The notes: generated by a model from the letters alone, not told the origin. 64,000 bases of DNA from Fistularia commersonii (GCA_037954325.1 JBBMNZ010000019.1:6586501-6650500), one strand, 5' to 3'; positions 51,484-64,000 are shown, counted from the first letter of the stretch. Translations and numbers: made by a program.

Positions 51484-54152
51484 CTCTCTTACCCAATACT
51501 TTGACAATGTACCTGGTAGCTAAGACAGATGTATTCTTTCTGGGTTCAATAAAATTTCCTCTGAAAATTATGTCCCCGAAAATTACAGAAATTTAGTTTA
51601 TTCCTCATCATGGCGAATGGATTAAATTGATGATATTGAAATTGTATCTTTCATTGTCACATTTGTTTTCCTTTTACATGCTGTTGAAAAGCCACATTTA
51701 GAAATTGTTCTCACTCTTCAAGTGAATAAAAGATCCCTAAATTACTGTTTGTTTGTTTGTTTTTTTAAAGCCATAAACTGTCAGTTCAAGCTGAAACTTT
51801 GGACATATGAGTATTACACCATATAACTGATGGAGACAATGTAATATGTTGCATGTTTGATTTTTTTAGAGACAGTAGAGTGCAGGGGGTGCTAAAATGC
51901 GCATAGTAATGTGACATCTGCATTAAAGTGGTACAGGTTTTACTTTGTCAGTAAATATTGACATGAGTTAGTAAGGTTTGCATGACAAACAACACAAATT
52001 GTATCAGAAGCTCAGTGAAAAGTAATAATACAGTCAAGGAATGATTTGTTGAAGGGCTGGGGAGTCGAAGCACTTTGACATTTATTGCCTTCGGTATTCA
52101 GATACAGTGAGTATTCGTGCAGTACAGTTGGTTCTGTTTGGAAACCCCCACTGGTTGTTTCATTTCTTTCAGGACCCCAGAGAGGTTACAAAGCACCGGC
52201 ACAGAACAGCCAATCAATTGGAGGCCTATTAATACATAATTTACTTGTGGGATGTGAAAAAATAAGCTTCAAGTATCACAAGATTGTGCAAACACCATTG
52301 TGAAACAAAGCCGTATTTTTTTCTGAGATGGTGATTTTGAGCAGCAAAAGTTGTTCCTACCGCAGGGATAGAGTACTGTGATGATGACGGAGAGAAGCGG
52401 GTAAAGGAGTGGAGAAGCAGATGCTTCTCTCCAGGTGTCTTGCATGCCACAGTTGACGTGCAGTGATGCTCTGTGGTGGTGTCAGACAGCTTGGCAACCA
52501 AGATCGTGTTGCGGGAGGTAAAATAAAGACTTCATTTTCTATAGCTGTGCGATGTTCCCGGCTTGTTTTTCCAGGTTTTAGGATTGAAAAAAAAGTCTCG
52601 AGAGATCCAGGACATGATCGCTTTAATTTATAAGAAAAGGCCTCTGGAATTAGCATTGTAATGGTCAGACATGTTGTAGTAAGAATTTTTATAACAATAA
52701 TTTTAAGTAGTTGTTAGACACTTTTCTGCAATGATTCAAAATATTGTCTGATGTCTTTTTTTATTTTGAGAATGTCTCTACTAATTGAAAGACAGGTTAA
52801 GCTTTGACGCTGTAGCCTGAGGTTCATCGGTGATCCCCCTCAATCAGCTCAACCTGCCCTCAAGCGCAATATCGACCTCACATTTTTTTTATCAGCGAGC
52901 CAACTAGACATGCTCAATTGATTTAATTTGAGTATTTTTGTGTGTATTTTTAAAATGGACAAATATTCTCTCACTTTCAATCGGAAACGGGGTTCCTGGG
53001 TCATCCATCACATGAGGTCTGTGTTTTCCACCGGTGTTGTGACGTGATGTAAGGGCTGCCCGTCAAAACAGGTATTACGGGAACCAATTATATAGTTATA
53101 AGTGAACCAAGACCCTGATGTGCCACTCATGCTGAGACAGGAGGACAATGAGTGAACCTGCATTTTACTCTGTGGAATTAATAAGTGCATGAAGACACAT
53201 GGGGAGACGTTTTAAGCTATGGCTGCCCCTTAGCCCTTTAATATATGGCTCAATTCATCACAAGCGGTGCTCGCCATGTCCCTTCCCTCCTCAGTCCATC
53301 AAACAAATTTAGTCCTCCTCAGAGACTCGGGAGGACAACATATCCTCTCCTCAGAGAGTAACAAAGGCAAAATGAATAAATAATCACATGACACCTTCCC
53401 AGAAAAATCCACGTCTCTTACAATGTAAATCCGTGTTGCCGAGCCCTAATCAGCAGCAAATTAAAAAAAAAAAAAAGAGTGTGCGGGTGGCAGAGCTGTT
53501 CCTTGGAGTCCACTTCCACTCAGTCATTTGCATTGCCTTCAGCTGTTTTTCATCTCTGCAAGACTAGACACCTTCATGCATAAAGAAAATGGCTTAATCC
53601 TCCCGCTAAAGGTATCATTTAAGACCACGGCAGCCTCTAAAGAGCTGCCAGCCCTGGATTTCGTGAAGTCAAATATCTGAAGGGGGGACCAGTGCGCGCT
53701 CTATGATCCAGGTCAGGATTAACACCTTGCCGTGCCCTTTTTCTTCAACCCAAATTCAAAATCCGACCTTTGAGACAAAATTTCATCAAAATGTCTTTAT
53801 TTGTTCTTTTTTTATTTTGCTTGTTTATTTTCTTTTAGCTGCATATTAGTTCCTTGAAATGTATAAGGGCATTGTTACAGATTTCAGGATTTTTTTTTTC
53901 ATTTTTAATTAGTCTGTTGCTTCACTATTCATTGATTTATTTATTTTTTTACTTTGCAGTTTTTCTTCATTTTAATTAGGTGGCTGCTTCTGTATTTCTT
54001 TTTTTTAATGATCAAATCACATTTTTGGTTGTTTTGTTTTTTATTTATTACAATAGTTGTACATATTTCATCTACACATTTCTATAGTTTTATTTAGGAA
54101 GTTGTTAATTAGTCACTGACTGTTCAACATGCAACTCTGTGCTGAGCCAAAG
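51484..54152. other. Intergenic, no gene identified
   Basis: No exon recognised. The 53350-53700 part is repeat-poor with AATAAATAATCACATGAC, CCCTAATCAGCAGCAAATTA and an A13 run near 53463, and could be regulatory. 53780-54100 is T-rich low complexity. Confidence 0.5.
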
Positions 54153-54742
54153 CCTTAGACCAGCAGTCGAGAACCTATGGCTCTTCCGATGACGGCATAT
54201 GGCTCCCAGACAATTGAGTTGAAGAAGAAAAAATCAGTTTAGAACTGATTTTGAAATACTTGTGACATTTCTTCATAATACTGTGTCATTTTAAACTAAA
54301 GAGAAATTAGTTTTGAAGATAAATTTCACGGGTCACCCGTCGTCAGGTCGCGAACCATTGGCTTCCGAGCACGTCCGGGTCATCGTAAAGTTTAAGAAAT
54401 TAATTTTATCCGATAGCCAACTAGTTTATCCGCTTCAACCCTTGTAATGGAAAAGATGGCGAAAAGAAAAAAAGACGATGATTACCGTGGATTACGGGCT
54501 GCGTGGACAGAGGAATTTGCATTTGGATCTGCGGTATGTCTAATGCTGTGCTAAAATTGCATTGATGAAACGGTCAAATATAAAGTGACACTTTGAACAA
54601 ATCCATGCATCACCAGGGGTCGCATTAAAAATGAGACATATTTAATTTATTATACGTTAAAAATACTTGATGAAATATATTTAGAAATATTTGGCTTTTA
54701 GGGCTCTCCCAGTCAAAAAGGTTCCCGAACCCTGCCTTCGAC
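54153..54742 (+). mobile_element. hAT DNA-transposon relic with target-site duplication
   Basis: The element body is 54161-54734 (574 bp). It is flanked by 8-bp direct repeats CCTTAGAC (54153-54160) and CCTTCGAC (54735-54742), 7 of 8 matching, the duplication length typical of hAT. The ends are imperfect inverted repeats (CAGCAGTCGAGAACCTAT; reverse complement of the right end CAGGGTTCGGGAACCTTT; 14 of 18 identical). Inside, an ATG at 54456 opens a frame beginning MAKRKKDDDYRGLRAAWTEE, the usual N-terminus of hAT transposases of the ZBED5/GTF2IRD2 kind. It stops after about 32 codons, followed by a degraded BED-finger-like region. It is an internally deleted, non-autonomous copy. Confidence 0.85.
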
Positions 54743-54879
54743 GGTAGCTCAGCCTCATAGCACTTTATAAAATAAGGCCGAAAAAGACCAAATCTCACAA
54801 TATTTCCTTAAAGTTTGTAACAACGCAGCAGGAACCCTCATTCCTGGTCTCCTCTTGCAGCATCCATTTTGACGTGTCA

Positions 54880-55015
54880 CCGCAGCGTAAACACTGGCGT
54901 AATTAATCACACTAATTACAGCCCTGTTCCATTTCGGCCTGCATTGTGTCGCTGGCTCATCACAAACGAGGCGGCCAAAATTGATTAAATCCATTACACC
55001 TGTATTTACCCTGGT
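54880..55015. promoter_or_regulatory. Enhancer-like block (candidate conserved element)
   Basis: Contains GGCGTAATTAATCACACTAATTACAG near 54895-54920 (two homeodomain palindromes), CATTGTGTC, and AAAATTGATTAAATCCATTA near 54976, in otherwise unique balanced sequence next to the hAT relic. Composition and site clustering suggest a homeodomain-responsive element; conservation untested. Confidence 0.3.
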
Positions 55016-55394
55016 ATGACATGGAGACACAGCAGCTGCGAAAAAAGGATAAAGTAAAACTAAAACAACGGATAAAAAAAAAGTTATGTGATGTGATACT
55101 TATGCTAATACGACCTATGATAAATAGCTCCATAGAGCACCATCACGGTCAGCTGATGTTTGGGTTGTACTTCATTTTCGAGCTTATTAGTAATTATGCC
55201 ATATAGTTTTTGATAAGAGTCGCCCAACTCCGAGCGTACCCCTCTGTCATCCTCACCTTTATTGAACAAACTGCTCCGGTATGCTGTGCTCCTTCACAGA
55301 TGCGTTTTCTCCAAATCAAAAGCCAACCTGGCCGCCGAGCACCACAGGAAGGAGTAACTAAACGTATCCAAAGGGCTTTAGCTGTTTGAGTCAA

Positions 55395-56034
55395 TTCTAA
55401 TTAAGAAAGAAAAAAAAAGCTTTCGCATTTGTGTCTGTCCTTACATATGAGGGGTCTGTTAGTTAAACGACAAATGTTTTGAGTCGAGTATCTTGGCACT
55501 TTTATCGGATTGGCTTAAAAATGTAGTCATGTAAGGTATACTTATTGGAGGCTCAGGGCAAGTTAAAGTTTATATCTTGTTTATCTTAAGAAACTTGTCT
55601 TGCTACGCTGCACAGCTATACATGCATGTAAGAAATCTCTTTGACTTGTCACTTTATGTCTCGTCAGCCCACAAGCCTCTCCGACCACATTAAACCCTTC
55701 AACGTCAATATGCAGGCAGGCAATAAAAATAATGGAGCAGAGGAAGTCACGATGGCACCGTTTTAATGGTTTGGGTAAACAGAACTGTATTTTTTTATAA
55801 TGACATTTTGCAATCTCAGATTGTCTTTCAGTGTTTGTGTGGTCTCGTCTTTGTTTTCCGGATTGATTGTTAGAAGCCAGGACTCTAACAAAGCAGCTAC
55901 AGGGAATTCAGTGGATCACTAGAGAATCTAATGTCTTCCATTCATCTATCTACCTTTCTATCAGTACCTCTGTATTCCTTGGTCCCAAAATACATGTTTT
56001 TATTTTCACCCCTTGCAAACAGTCCATCCTAGAG
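55395..56034. other. Intergenic, nothing recognised
   Basis: AT-rich unique DNA with scattered ATCT words near 55942-55960. No coding or repeat family match seen. Confidence 0.5.
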
Positions 56035-56245
56035 CCTACAGGATCATGTCGGCACGTCGGAGTCCTCCACCTCTTTATCGGCAGCCCAGATGGTGCCGCG
56101 GCTCCCGGACCACCTCTGCCCCGTCCCCTCGTCCCCTCCTGCTAAACGGGGGAGCAGCGCCGCCAGCTGCACATGGTCGTCCCCCTCCAACCGGCTGTGA
56201 CGGCGCAGCGTAGCCGCAGGTGGCCGACCAACCCGCCACAGAGTG
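56035..56245. other. Isolated GC-rich island of unknown nature
   Basis: About 200 bp far richer in GC and CpG than its surroundings, preceded by an acceptor-like TTCACCCCTTGCAAACAG near 56015. All six frames were considered. The longest plus-strand frame is Arg/Pro/Ala-rich low complexity with no family resemblance. It could be an unrecognised exon, a CpG-rich regulatory patch or part of an old repeat. Confidence 0.3.
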
Positions 56246-59200
56246 AAAACTTAATCACAGGCCTTCACAAATTCCACACCGGTTTTCCATTTCCTCTTTG
56301 TATCTTTGTAGAGGATTGTGGTGTAAGAATGCAAAGCAACTTTCAGAACAAAGACTGGGAAAAACAAGCAAACATTGATACACTTAGATCAACAACTTCC
56401 AGTCCAGAAAAAGACTTTATCGCCCTCTCAAGTGACTTTAGGGTAACAGTCAAAATAGCATTAACAGTAGAATGTGAAGGTTTACTGAACCGCTTCGATA
56501 TCTGATTATCGCAACACAAGCAGTAATTAACTGTTTTTGATTTAGGATACATGACTTCACTTTCTTCAGTACAGTTCGCTTGCACATGAAGGAGAATTAT
56601 TTCCTATTTAGTTTCTGCTTAAATAAGCTTTAATAGAAGCTACAGTCACGCTGCAATTTCAGATAACAACAATTTCCCATTTGAAATTTAAATATACCGC
56701 AAATTAAATTTGCACATCTAAGCCGCAGTAGTTGAATTCGATGCATAATCGCAGTGTTCTAAACTGATTTCTTAGCACAAAGGTCTCTTTCAATCTGTTT
56801 ATTTCTACCAAGACCTTGACCTGTTCTTTTTTCACACTGCTGAATTATTTACCTGCTCCCTCCCATCCTGATGCAAACTATTTGAGTGTGGACACTATAT
56901 TATGCATGAGATACAAAGAAATACATGAGGCTTCTCGAGAAACGATGATTTTATGGATTAAAAGATGGCACCAAAGCCAAATCAAACTGCTGAGTAGTAA
57001 AGAAAGTGGAGGCTAAAATGCGGTTTTGAGAATTTCTCCTTTAAAATCTGTTTCATTTAGTTAACCCTAGTAACAAGCACTCAGTGAAGAACCAGGATTT
57101 TCGTGCAAACCACGGCTGAGGCCAGACCAGAAATAATAGCTGCTCTCTGAGGGATTTGTAACACTGAACAGCTACAAGGCTTTTAAAATGAGGTAATACT
57201 CTCACTTAAAGGTTCTTGTGGAAAACACGTCTACAGAGCGAATGAAGTTGATTCATTTACTTCTTTTACTAATCCTCCGCCACAGTTTTGGCTGCTGCCG
57301 ATCATTTTTTTTAAGCGCCGATCTCAACAGAAAGGTTTATCAGCTGCATGATAAACCCTCACACTAACTTCTCCAGGGGAATTAGCCGGAGGCCAGAATA
57401 AAATGACATTAAGGACTCATAATGCAATACAATAACCTGCCGATGTCGATAACCGCATCCAACAGACCCGTTGATCATTTTGATGAATAAAACTCACTGA
57501 AGCTGGAAGAGTTAACAGTAAGTCCTCAAAGAAGTGGGGAAGAGCAAGGTGTAAGTTGTTTAAAACATTTTGATTTTATTTGACAATTAAAGAAACCGGT
57601 CCGCTCATAAATTAGTTTCAGGGAATTTCCATGTCACACTAAGTATGAATGTCTCACCCAAAAATTTCAGTCAATTTATAAATACATGTAATATAAAAAT
57701 GGGAAAACTTGCCGCAGGACCAAAATTCCCATAACTGAGGCTACAAATGAAGCTGCATGAAACTTGTAATGTAACACAATAAATCTAGACTAAAAGGTTC
57801 GAGTTATCATTAAATGTTTCTTGGGGTTTAATTCCATTAAGTTTGTGTAAGTGAGATGAGTCATGTGGAAAATAAGTTTTTCTTATAAATAGCTTAAAAT
57901 ACAGATTCATTTACGAGAAAAATCTTTGTGGTTGCAGTTATTTGGGCAATCAACTTCTTATAATGTCATCATTTTTCAGAATAACGTTTTCTTTTATCAA
58001 GATTAAATTGCAAATACACATTAAAAACCAAACAACAGCGAAAACAACTTAGATGGCATTTTTTTTTTGCTCTTTTTACAACACTTAAAGAGAGGCAGGA
58101 AATTCTTTTGTGTGGCTTTGTCAGTTTTAGACAACACCGTTTGAATAAATAAGCATGCAATGCAACTAATGACGGAAAGAAAAGAACGGGAAAAAGTTTA
58201 CAATAACTATATGTGTGACTTTGTCTCAACCTGACCTGTTGCTGTTACATTCACTGTATTAAGTATATCGAGCTCTTTGGTAACGGGGCGATTAAACATA
58301 TACTTACATCCAGGGTCGTCGTGTTAGGGGCCGAAACACGAGCACGAAGGTGACTTGCACGACGGTTAACCCCCGAACCTTCAAACAAGCCAGGAAAATC
58401 AACGGAGGAAACTCTTCCTTCTGCTCGGCTATCAGGCCTAACTATTTTCAAGATAGAAACTGCTGATCTCAACGTGCTGTCAGATTTAATGGCTCTGCTT
58501 GCAGCGCCTGAACACATTCACCAGGTGATGAACAGAGCCTTGCAGGTCGTGATTAAAGGACCAATTTGTTTCACCCCGTTCATCTGTTGAATTTCATCCT
58601 CCCAAGTAATTAAGAAGCTGTGCAAAACCGAGAGCTGGATAGCCTTGGGAGTTCTTACTCTTACTTTCATGCATCCATTAACATCCTGTTCAATGCCTTC
58701 CATATGTAATCTACTGCTCGGGGATTTCTTGTTTTCTTTGTGGGTGTTCACATACAAGTTGCAATTCTGGTGATAATTATTCTTTAAGATCATTCCATTC
58801 TTTCATCAGAACACCTACAAAAGACCGGTGGTGTTTTAATCCTCTTCATACATTGTTGCGAGCGACAGTGTGAAGCAAAGTATCAGCCCCAGGCCTTTCA
58901 GATGCAATGAGACTCATCACATTACAGTTAAATTCGGCAGCTAAATATTGGTTATATTGCAATATGTACTGTATTTCAACATGTGCAAGTTTGGCACTAA
59001 TTCTCTGTTAATGAATAAATATCTGGTCTGGCAGTTCACCGGTGTGTGGTCTCATCAAGAAGGAGGATTCGGTTCAGCAGTGAACCAGATGTAATAAATG
59101 TGGCTTGATTTGGGTAAGATGCGGTTCACAAGGCGGAAAACATCTAAGATGAGTTTTTGCAAGATCAACCACCAAGAGATAACATCGCCATGTAGGGTGA

Positions 59201-60670
59201 TGGGAGAACTGGGAGGCCAGATTTGGTTAAAGCATTCATTGCTCTGGGTCTCCTCAGCCCTCCCGCTTTCTCGTCTCTCTTCTTTGGGCTTTTCTAAACC
59301 CAACCAGTCTTTTGCAATGATTTCCCACTCTTATTCCTCTGTATTGCAGTTTTCTGCTTATTCTTCTAGACCAGCCTCAACAGCTGAGGGTGCTTTTCGC
59401 TATAACGTTGACATTTTCTTTCTGGTTTCTACCGGTGTAGCCAGATCAATTCGCCAATAACAACAGGTTTTGAGTTAGACAGTGGGTTTATCTCACACCT
59501 ACCTTTTATTTGTTAGCCATTTGCGAGCTTCCCACTCTAAAATACTTCCTAATGCAGCTGCTCGGAGAAATCATTGATAATTACCCTAAATTCTTTGTGA
59601 ATCTTGGAGGGTCTATGGTAACTGCTGGGTTTTTACCCCAAACCGTGCTGTACCACCATTGAGATGCCAGCCAAGGTTAAAAAAAAAAAGCATTTCAGTT
59701 AATGACGAACTTATCGTTTTCCAGAATGCGGTGACAATGCTGCTCTCCGTCTTCAAGCTAGACAGACTGCAAGTTTCTAACTTGAATATTCATTCTATCG
59801 TACTTCTTCAAACCAAAAAGCTTGCAGAATGCTGCTTTGTTAAAGCCAGCTGGAAATCTGGCACAAACTGATCATCAGACCATTTCGCCTCGGTGATTTG
59901 GCCCTCTGATCCCGGCTGCTCTCTCAAGTGCCTAAACTGCCTGGAGTTTTGGACACATTGCTGAGCACTTTCAAATCCAACATTTTCAAAAGTTTTCACT
60001 TCTGAGATTTTCTCTGTTTACATTGTCAGTGCATAAAATTGGAATCAGCCGAACTTGTAAAACTAAACATACGGGATCCCCAGTTATTTCTACACGTTAT
60101 ATGTCTATTAAGTCAGTATTTATTATCCTTGTGGGGACAATCGGCCCACCGTTCATGGGTTCAGGGCTGTGGGTGCTTTACTGTTGTTGAGAATGAAACA
60201 TAGATTAAAAACACTGACCTCGCTTTAGGGTGATAGGGAGTTTTGCTTTAAATGCCCTGGCCCTAAAACAAAATCTTGAAATCTTTAGTTTCTTAATGGA
60301 TTCATTGGATGTGAAGCTTAACGCAATTTGTTTAGTTTTTTATGAATTACATTGTTGTTTTTGGCCCTCTCATAAGAGTGGGGGAGGTGAGGCTGCGAAT
60401 GGGGAAAAATATGATCACAGAGCTCACGATTACCTATTACTTAAGGGCATCTGTCACATTTTTAACAATGTGTGTAGGGATAGAGATATTAAAGAAAACA
60501 ATATTATTCACCCGGGGCTTATTAAATCACACAAAACATAATTCACAGGAATATTAAGACAAGGCTGTTTTAATCTCATTCCCCTCTACCCCAAATGCCC
60601 CTTTTGTCATTTTGGTTTCAAAACTAAGCCTCATGCATCAAAAGCCTCTGGCAATAAACACCAATGTCAT
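56246..60670. other. Intergenic upstream flank, no gene identified
   Basis: About 4.4 kb without recognisable exons. The 57330-57500 block (TTTATCAGCTGCATGATAAA inverted repeat, GGAATTAGCCGG, GATGTCGATAACCGCATCC) is enhancer-like. The remainder is AT-rich and shows no repeat family that I can name. Confidence 0.5.
57330..57500. promoter_or_regulatory. Enhancer-like block (candidate conserved element)
   Basis: It begins with an inverted repeat TTTATCA-GCTGCA-TGATAAA (57338-57357) and continues with ATTA, GATAAC and TGATCATT words. No repeat signature. Regulatory role is inference. Confidence 0.25.
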
Positions 60671-60762
60671 AAGATTCAAGATTCAAAGCATTTATTGTCA
60701 TATGCTCAGCGTGAAAATGTATTTCCCCGTACGATGAAATTTGTCCTTCGCCGTCCGCAGCG
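60671..60762 (+). repeat. Short dispersed repeat, copy 2
   Basis: AAGATTCAAGATTCAAAGCA, TTTATTGTCAT, a CCCGTACGATGAAATTTGTCC block and CCGTCCGCAG follow the same order as the copy at 26258-26347. The two copies differ by scattered substitutions, consistent with independent insertions. Confidence 0.6.
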
Positions 60763-63700
60763 TATGAACATGGGAATTTGGCCTTTCATTCTTTGATTGT
60801 TCGTAGTTACTATGTGAAGCCTGCAGTCTCAACGCGCAAGCGCTCATAAGGCGAATTTTTTTTCGGAATCATCAACGATATCCTTGCATCACTGAAATAT
60901 CGGAACGTCAGCCTTTATGATTTGTATTCATTAATCTTCGTCGAATCGTCGTCATCTGAACAATCTTAATATTGTCGCGTTAGGTCGTAAACTTTCGTCG
61001 CATGACAAAGTTTTTTAATGTAAAAATAATCTTTTCAAGATGCTCTTTTACGTAAACTAACATCGTTTCCTGAAAGCTGTAGACGTTTTTGTTTGAGCGC
61101 ATCTTTTTATAACTACAGTCCTCCTGACTTCCATCGGCTGCAGGTACGACCGAGCCTCTCTTTTCTGTGACGAACTTGAACATCAGCGTGACTTAAGCAT
61201 GATGCTTTGACAGCCTTCTTCTTCACCTTTCATCTAACTTCAGTCTCTTGCGAGCGCTGAGGGGGAGCCGTCTTCATTGCACATTAGTTCACCCCCTCTA
61301 CCCCTCTCCATCAAGAAACATGAAAAGGCTGAACACTGGGGACAAAAAAGCTCATCCAAACACCCGCAGCGTTCCATGAAAAACATCAAAATTTCTTTTG
61401 TTATTTTGGGAGCTCGTATTCACCAACATCACACCTTCACAAACACACACTGTTAGATTAGGTCTGTGTTTTGACTTTTGCTCTGTAGGAGAATTCCCTG
61501 TCAAGTTGTCTTAAAACCTTTGTTTCACTATTTTGAGATACAAATCCCCCCCTTTTGATGTTATCACTGGTGGTAAAAGCCGTCTGTGGTGTAGGTGAAA
61601 ATAAAATTGCTCAGATGTTACACTGTTTACAGTGTTGTGTTTCTGTTGAAAACACAGCAACAACAAACAGGCATATGTGGTTGTAGTTGTTTTTTTCCTT
61701 CTTTCTTTTTTAATTTATTTTCACCTTCATAAATATTTGTTCTTTTATTTAAGCATATAATCCTTTTCATCTTTTTTTATATCCATTCCATTGATCCATT
61801 TAAAAAACAATCCCTCCTTTAATGGGGTACATTGATTTATGAGTTCATAAAACAAACAACAAGGGGGAAACACAACAGAGAGCAAAAATAGGACATGTAT
61901 GTCTATTTTCCCACTTTGGTCCTAAATTAAGCCCAGGGGAACTGTGAGTGTCTCCCGAGAACGCACAAAGCCTTGTCTTTTTTTTGACATCAGCGTCACG
62001 TATGTGTCACAGGTGATGTGTACGGTTTCAGATTCAAAGTAAAGACATTGGGGGGGAAAAAACAAACAAACTGTACTCTTACATCTTTCCCTTTGGCTAA
62101 AAGCAGGATAGCAGCAGAAAATGAAATAACCATATCTATTTCGTGGAACAAAATATAATTGGATTTTGTGAGACTTCAGAAACTAGACACCACTGATTTC
62201 CCGGTTGGCCTGGTCTCTAATAGACATCATGATATCCAAATTAGGTGGAGAAGTTGTTTGAATTTCAATAATTCTCAATGGATGATGTTGCCCGTGTGGT
62301 GCTGGACAAGATATGAGGCCCTTCATTAAATGGCACATCTGCCCAGACCCCAGCTCCCATTAATGCAAAAGCAGTGAAATGAAATGGAAAAAAAATGACT
62401 TTATCAATGCTCCCCGAACTGATTTTCTAACCTTGTTTATCACGTACACTCATTAGCTGTTAATTTTAATGATTACATGTGAAAGTTAAAATTAAAGTCC
62501 AAAGCGTGCCTTATTTGTGCCCCAAATAATCTTAGATTATAATGATGAAATTCAAAAAAGAAAGACAGGTAAAAAGGGAATGATGCGCATTTGTGTAATC
62601 GGTTTCTCGGCTTGATAATGAGAACATGGCTTTTAGTGAAATTCACACATTTTTTGGGGTGACAGATAACAGTTAATGGTTAGTTTTCAAAGAAGTGTAT
62701 TTTAAAATGCATGATGCTACTTAGTAAGGAAAAAAAAATGAAAATTTTGGAAAGGTTCCTTATTTGACCACTCAATGATAGCATTGGCACCAGCAAATCC
62801 TCCAAAAATGTAGATTAATCTACCAAAAGAACCTTAAATCTACAGGTAAAACAGATTATTAATACAAATCAGTCAAAATAAATGTATATGCCCTCTTCTC
62901 CCCCTGGAAATAATGACTTAAAATTCTGAAAAATACAAGAAAAAAATTAGTTTTCTTACAGAAAATTTTTAAAATATAGAGAGCCTTCTATGCGAATCAT
63001 AAATATCATATGTGGTAGGTTGGATTGTCAGTTTAGTGATGCAGTCTGCTACCCTATGTTTGAACGAGCAATAGAATACTTTTTACACACAAAGCCAGCA
63101 GGGGAGCTACTTTGGTGCCCTCAGAGGACCAAACTTTGTTCATTATAGGATGGCTTTGTGCTCTTCATAAGTACTGCTGTCTCATACTTCTGTGGTGGTT
63201 CTGTGGCGCCAAAACCCGTTCGGTGATAAAATTGCGAGCTCGGCTTGCCAGCTTGACTTGGTCAGCTGGAGCAGCTAAGACTCGGCACTGTGTGGGTGAA
63301 AGCATGAGAGGAGCCTGGCAGGCACGGCCGCGATTGCACATGAATGCTGTTCAAACAATTTGTGCAGCAATGACGCGTGTGGTTTAGGCCACTGCGGCTC
63401 GTCTCTCGAAGCTATGTTTGCGTGTAGAAAGACAGCATGTTAAGCTTTTGCAATGTTGTTACGACGCTGTTAAAAATCAGAAATGGGGCTCTTTTCACAT
63501 TAAAGATCACTGTTGTGTGGCAGGCTTCTGACTGATATTTTGCGAAAACAAAAAAACAAAGAAAGAGAGAAAAACAAGCGAGAATGTTGTTTTTTCTCCT
63601 TTTTTTTTGCAATTTAGGTTTAACCAACACCTGCAATGGCCTTCTTTAATCCCACAGGATGATGAATGGCTGTCAGGTGTTGATTAAACAAATAATGTTG

Positions 63701-64000
63701 GTGTTTCTAATCAGTTCGTGATGTCACAACAGTGTGGGACCACTTTGGTGTTCTGCGTTTCCCTGTTATAAATTGCATGTTAGGAACATCAGTCCCAAGT
63801 TCCTTGGTCTCTACATTGCCTTGTCCTTCATGCACGACCCCCAACTTTAACTGAGGCTAATGTTTGTAACCCTGGAAACAGTGGAATGAGCGTGTGTGGC
63901 AGATCATCATTTGCATGATGGGATTGTTTGCATGTTTTTTTTTCAGTAGGGTCTTGACTCAATTATGTAAGTGATTTCCAATCTTTTCTCCGTGGCAGTT
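60763..64000. other. Intergenic upstream flank, no gene identified
   Basis: No exon recognised. Low-complexity T and A stretches occur near 61689-61790 and 62040-62060. The 62180-62520 block is enhancer-like and listed separately. A weak CTCF-like word GCCAGCAGGGGAGC lies near 63094. The 63410-64000 part shows nothing distinctive. Confidence 0.5.
62180..62520. promoter_or_regulatory. Enhancer-like block (candidate conserved element)
   Basis: Long repeat-poor stretch with CTAATAGACATCATGATATC, CCAAATTAGGTGG, CATTAATGCAAAAG, CACTCATTAGCTGTTAATTT and TGATTACATGTG words, i.e. clustered homeodomain cores. Of the blocks in the 5' flank of hmx1 this one has the highest homeodomain-site density by eye. 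Function and conservation untested. Confidence 0.3.

Overview
This is a vertebrate nuclear window, almost certainly from a ray-finned (teleost) fish. The evidence is two compact HMX-family homeobox genes in tandem with short introns, very dense CA/TG and ATCT microsatellites, a Rex3-like RTE retroelement relic ending in a TGGA/GATG tail, a CR1/L2-type LINE relic and a hAT DNA-transposon relic of kinds common in teleosts. There is no bacterial-style gene density. Most open frames are chance or lie in repeats.

Genes. Both recognisable protein-coding genes are on the minus strand, about 2.2 kb apart, in the middle of the window. hmx1 (exons 40981-40750, 40169-39981, 38989-38562; 282 aa) lies upstream of hmx4, the SOHo-type HMX gene (exons 36410-36200, 36007-35475; 247 aa). 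All splice junctions were placed by hand. Every intron is GT-AG and phase 1, and both proteins read through without a break. Each has an eh1-like N-terminal motif (putative Groucho contact), an HMX homeodomain and a family-specific C-terminal tail. HMX proteins are transcription factors acting in eye, ear, cranial sensory and branchial tissues.

Flanks. 1-35 kb (downstream of hmx4) and 41-64 kb (upstream of hmx1) look like a gene desert of the kind that surrounds developmental regulators. They hold AT-rich DNA, microsatellites, a few transposon relics and several stretches that look like conserved enhancers by composition and motif content only; conservation cannot be tested here. One CpG-rich, TATA-containing promoter-like segment at about 6.7-7.2 kb has no recognised gene. 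Strong CTCF-type motifs occur at 23.6, 28.5 and 47.8 kb (forward) and 49.2 kb (reverse). The 28.5/49.2 pair is convergent around the hmx pair. Two inverted pairs of the HMX/NKX2 core CAAGTG (1.5 kb and 17.2 kb) raise the possibility of auto- or cross-regulation.

Mobile DNA. A foldback MITE lies at 6.25-6.53 kb. Two fragments of a tRNA-headed-looking dispersed repeat lie at 9.5 and 25.1 kb, and two copies of a second short dispersed repeat at 26.3 and 60.7 kb. A stack of LINE relic, 29-bp minisatellite and Rex3-like relic occupies 49.4-51.5 kb. A 574-bp hAT relic with an 8-bp target-site duplication lies at 54.16-54.73 kb.
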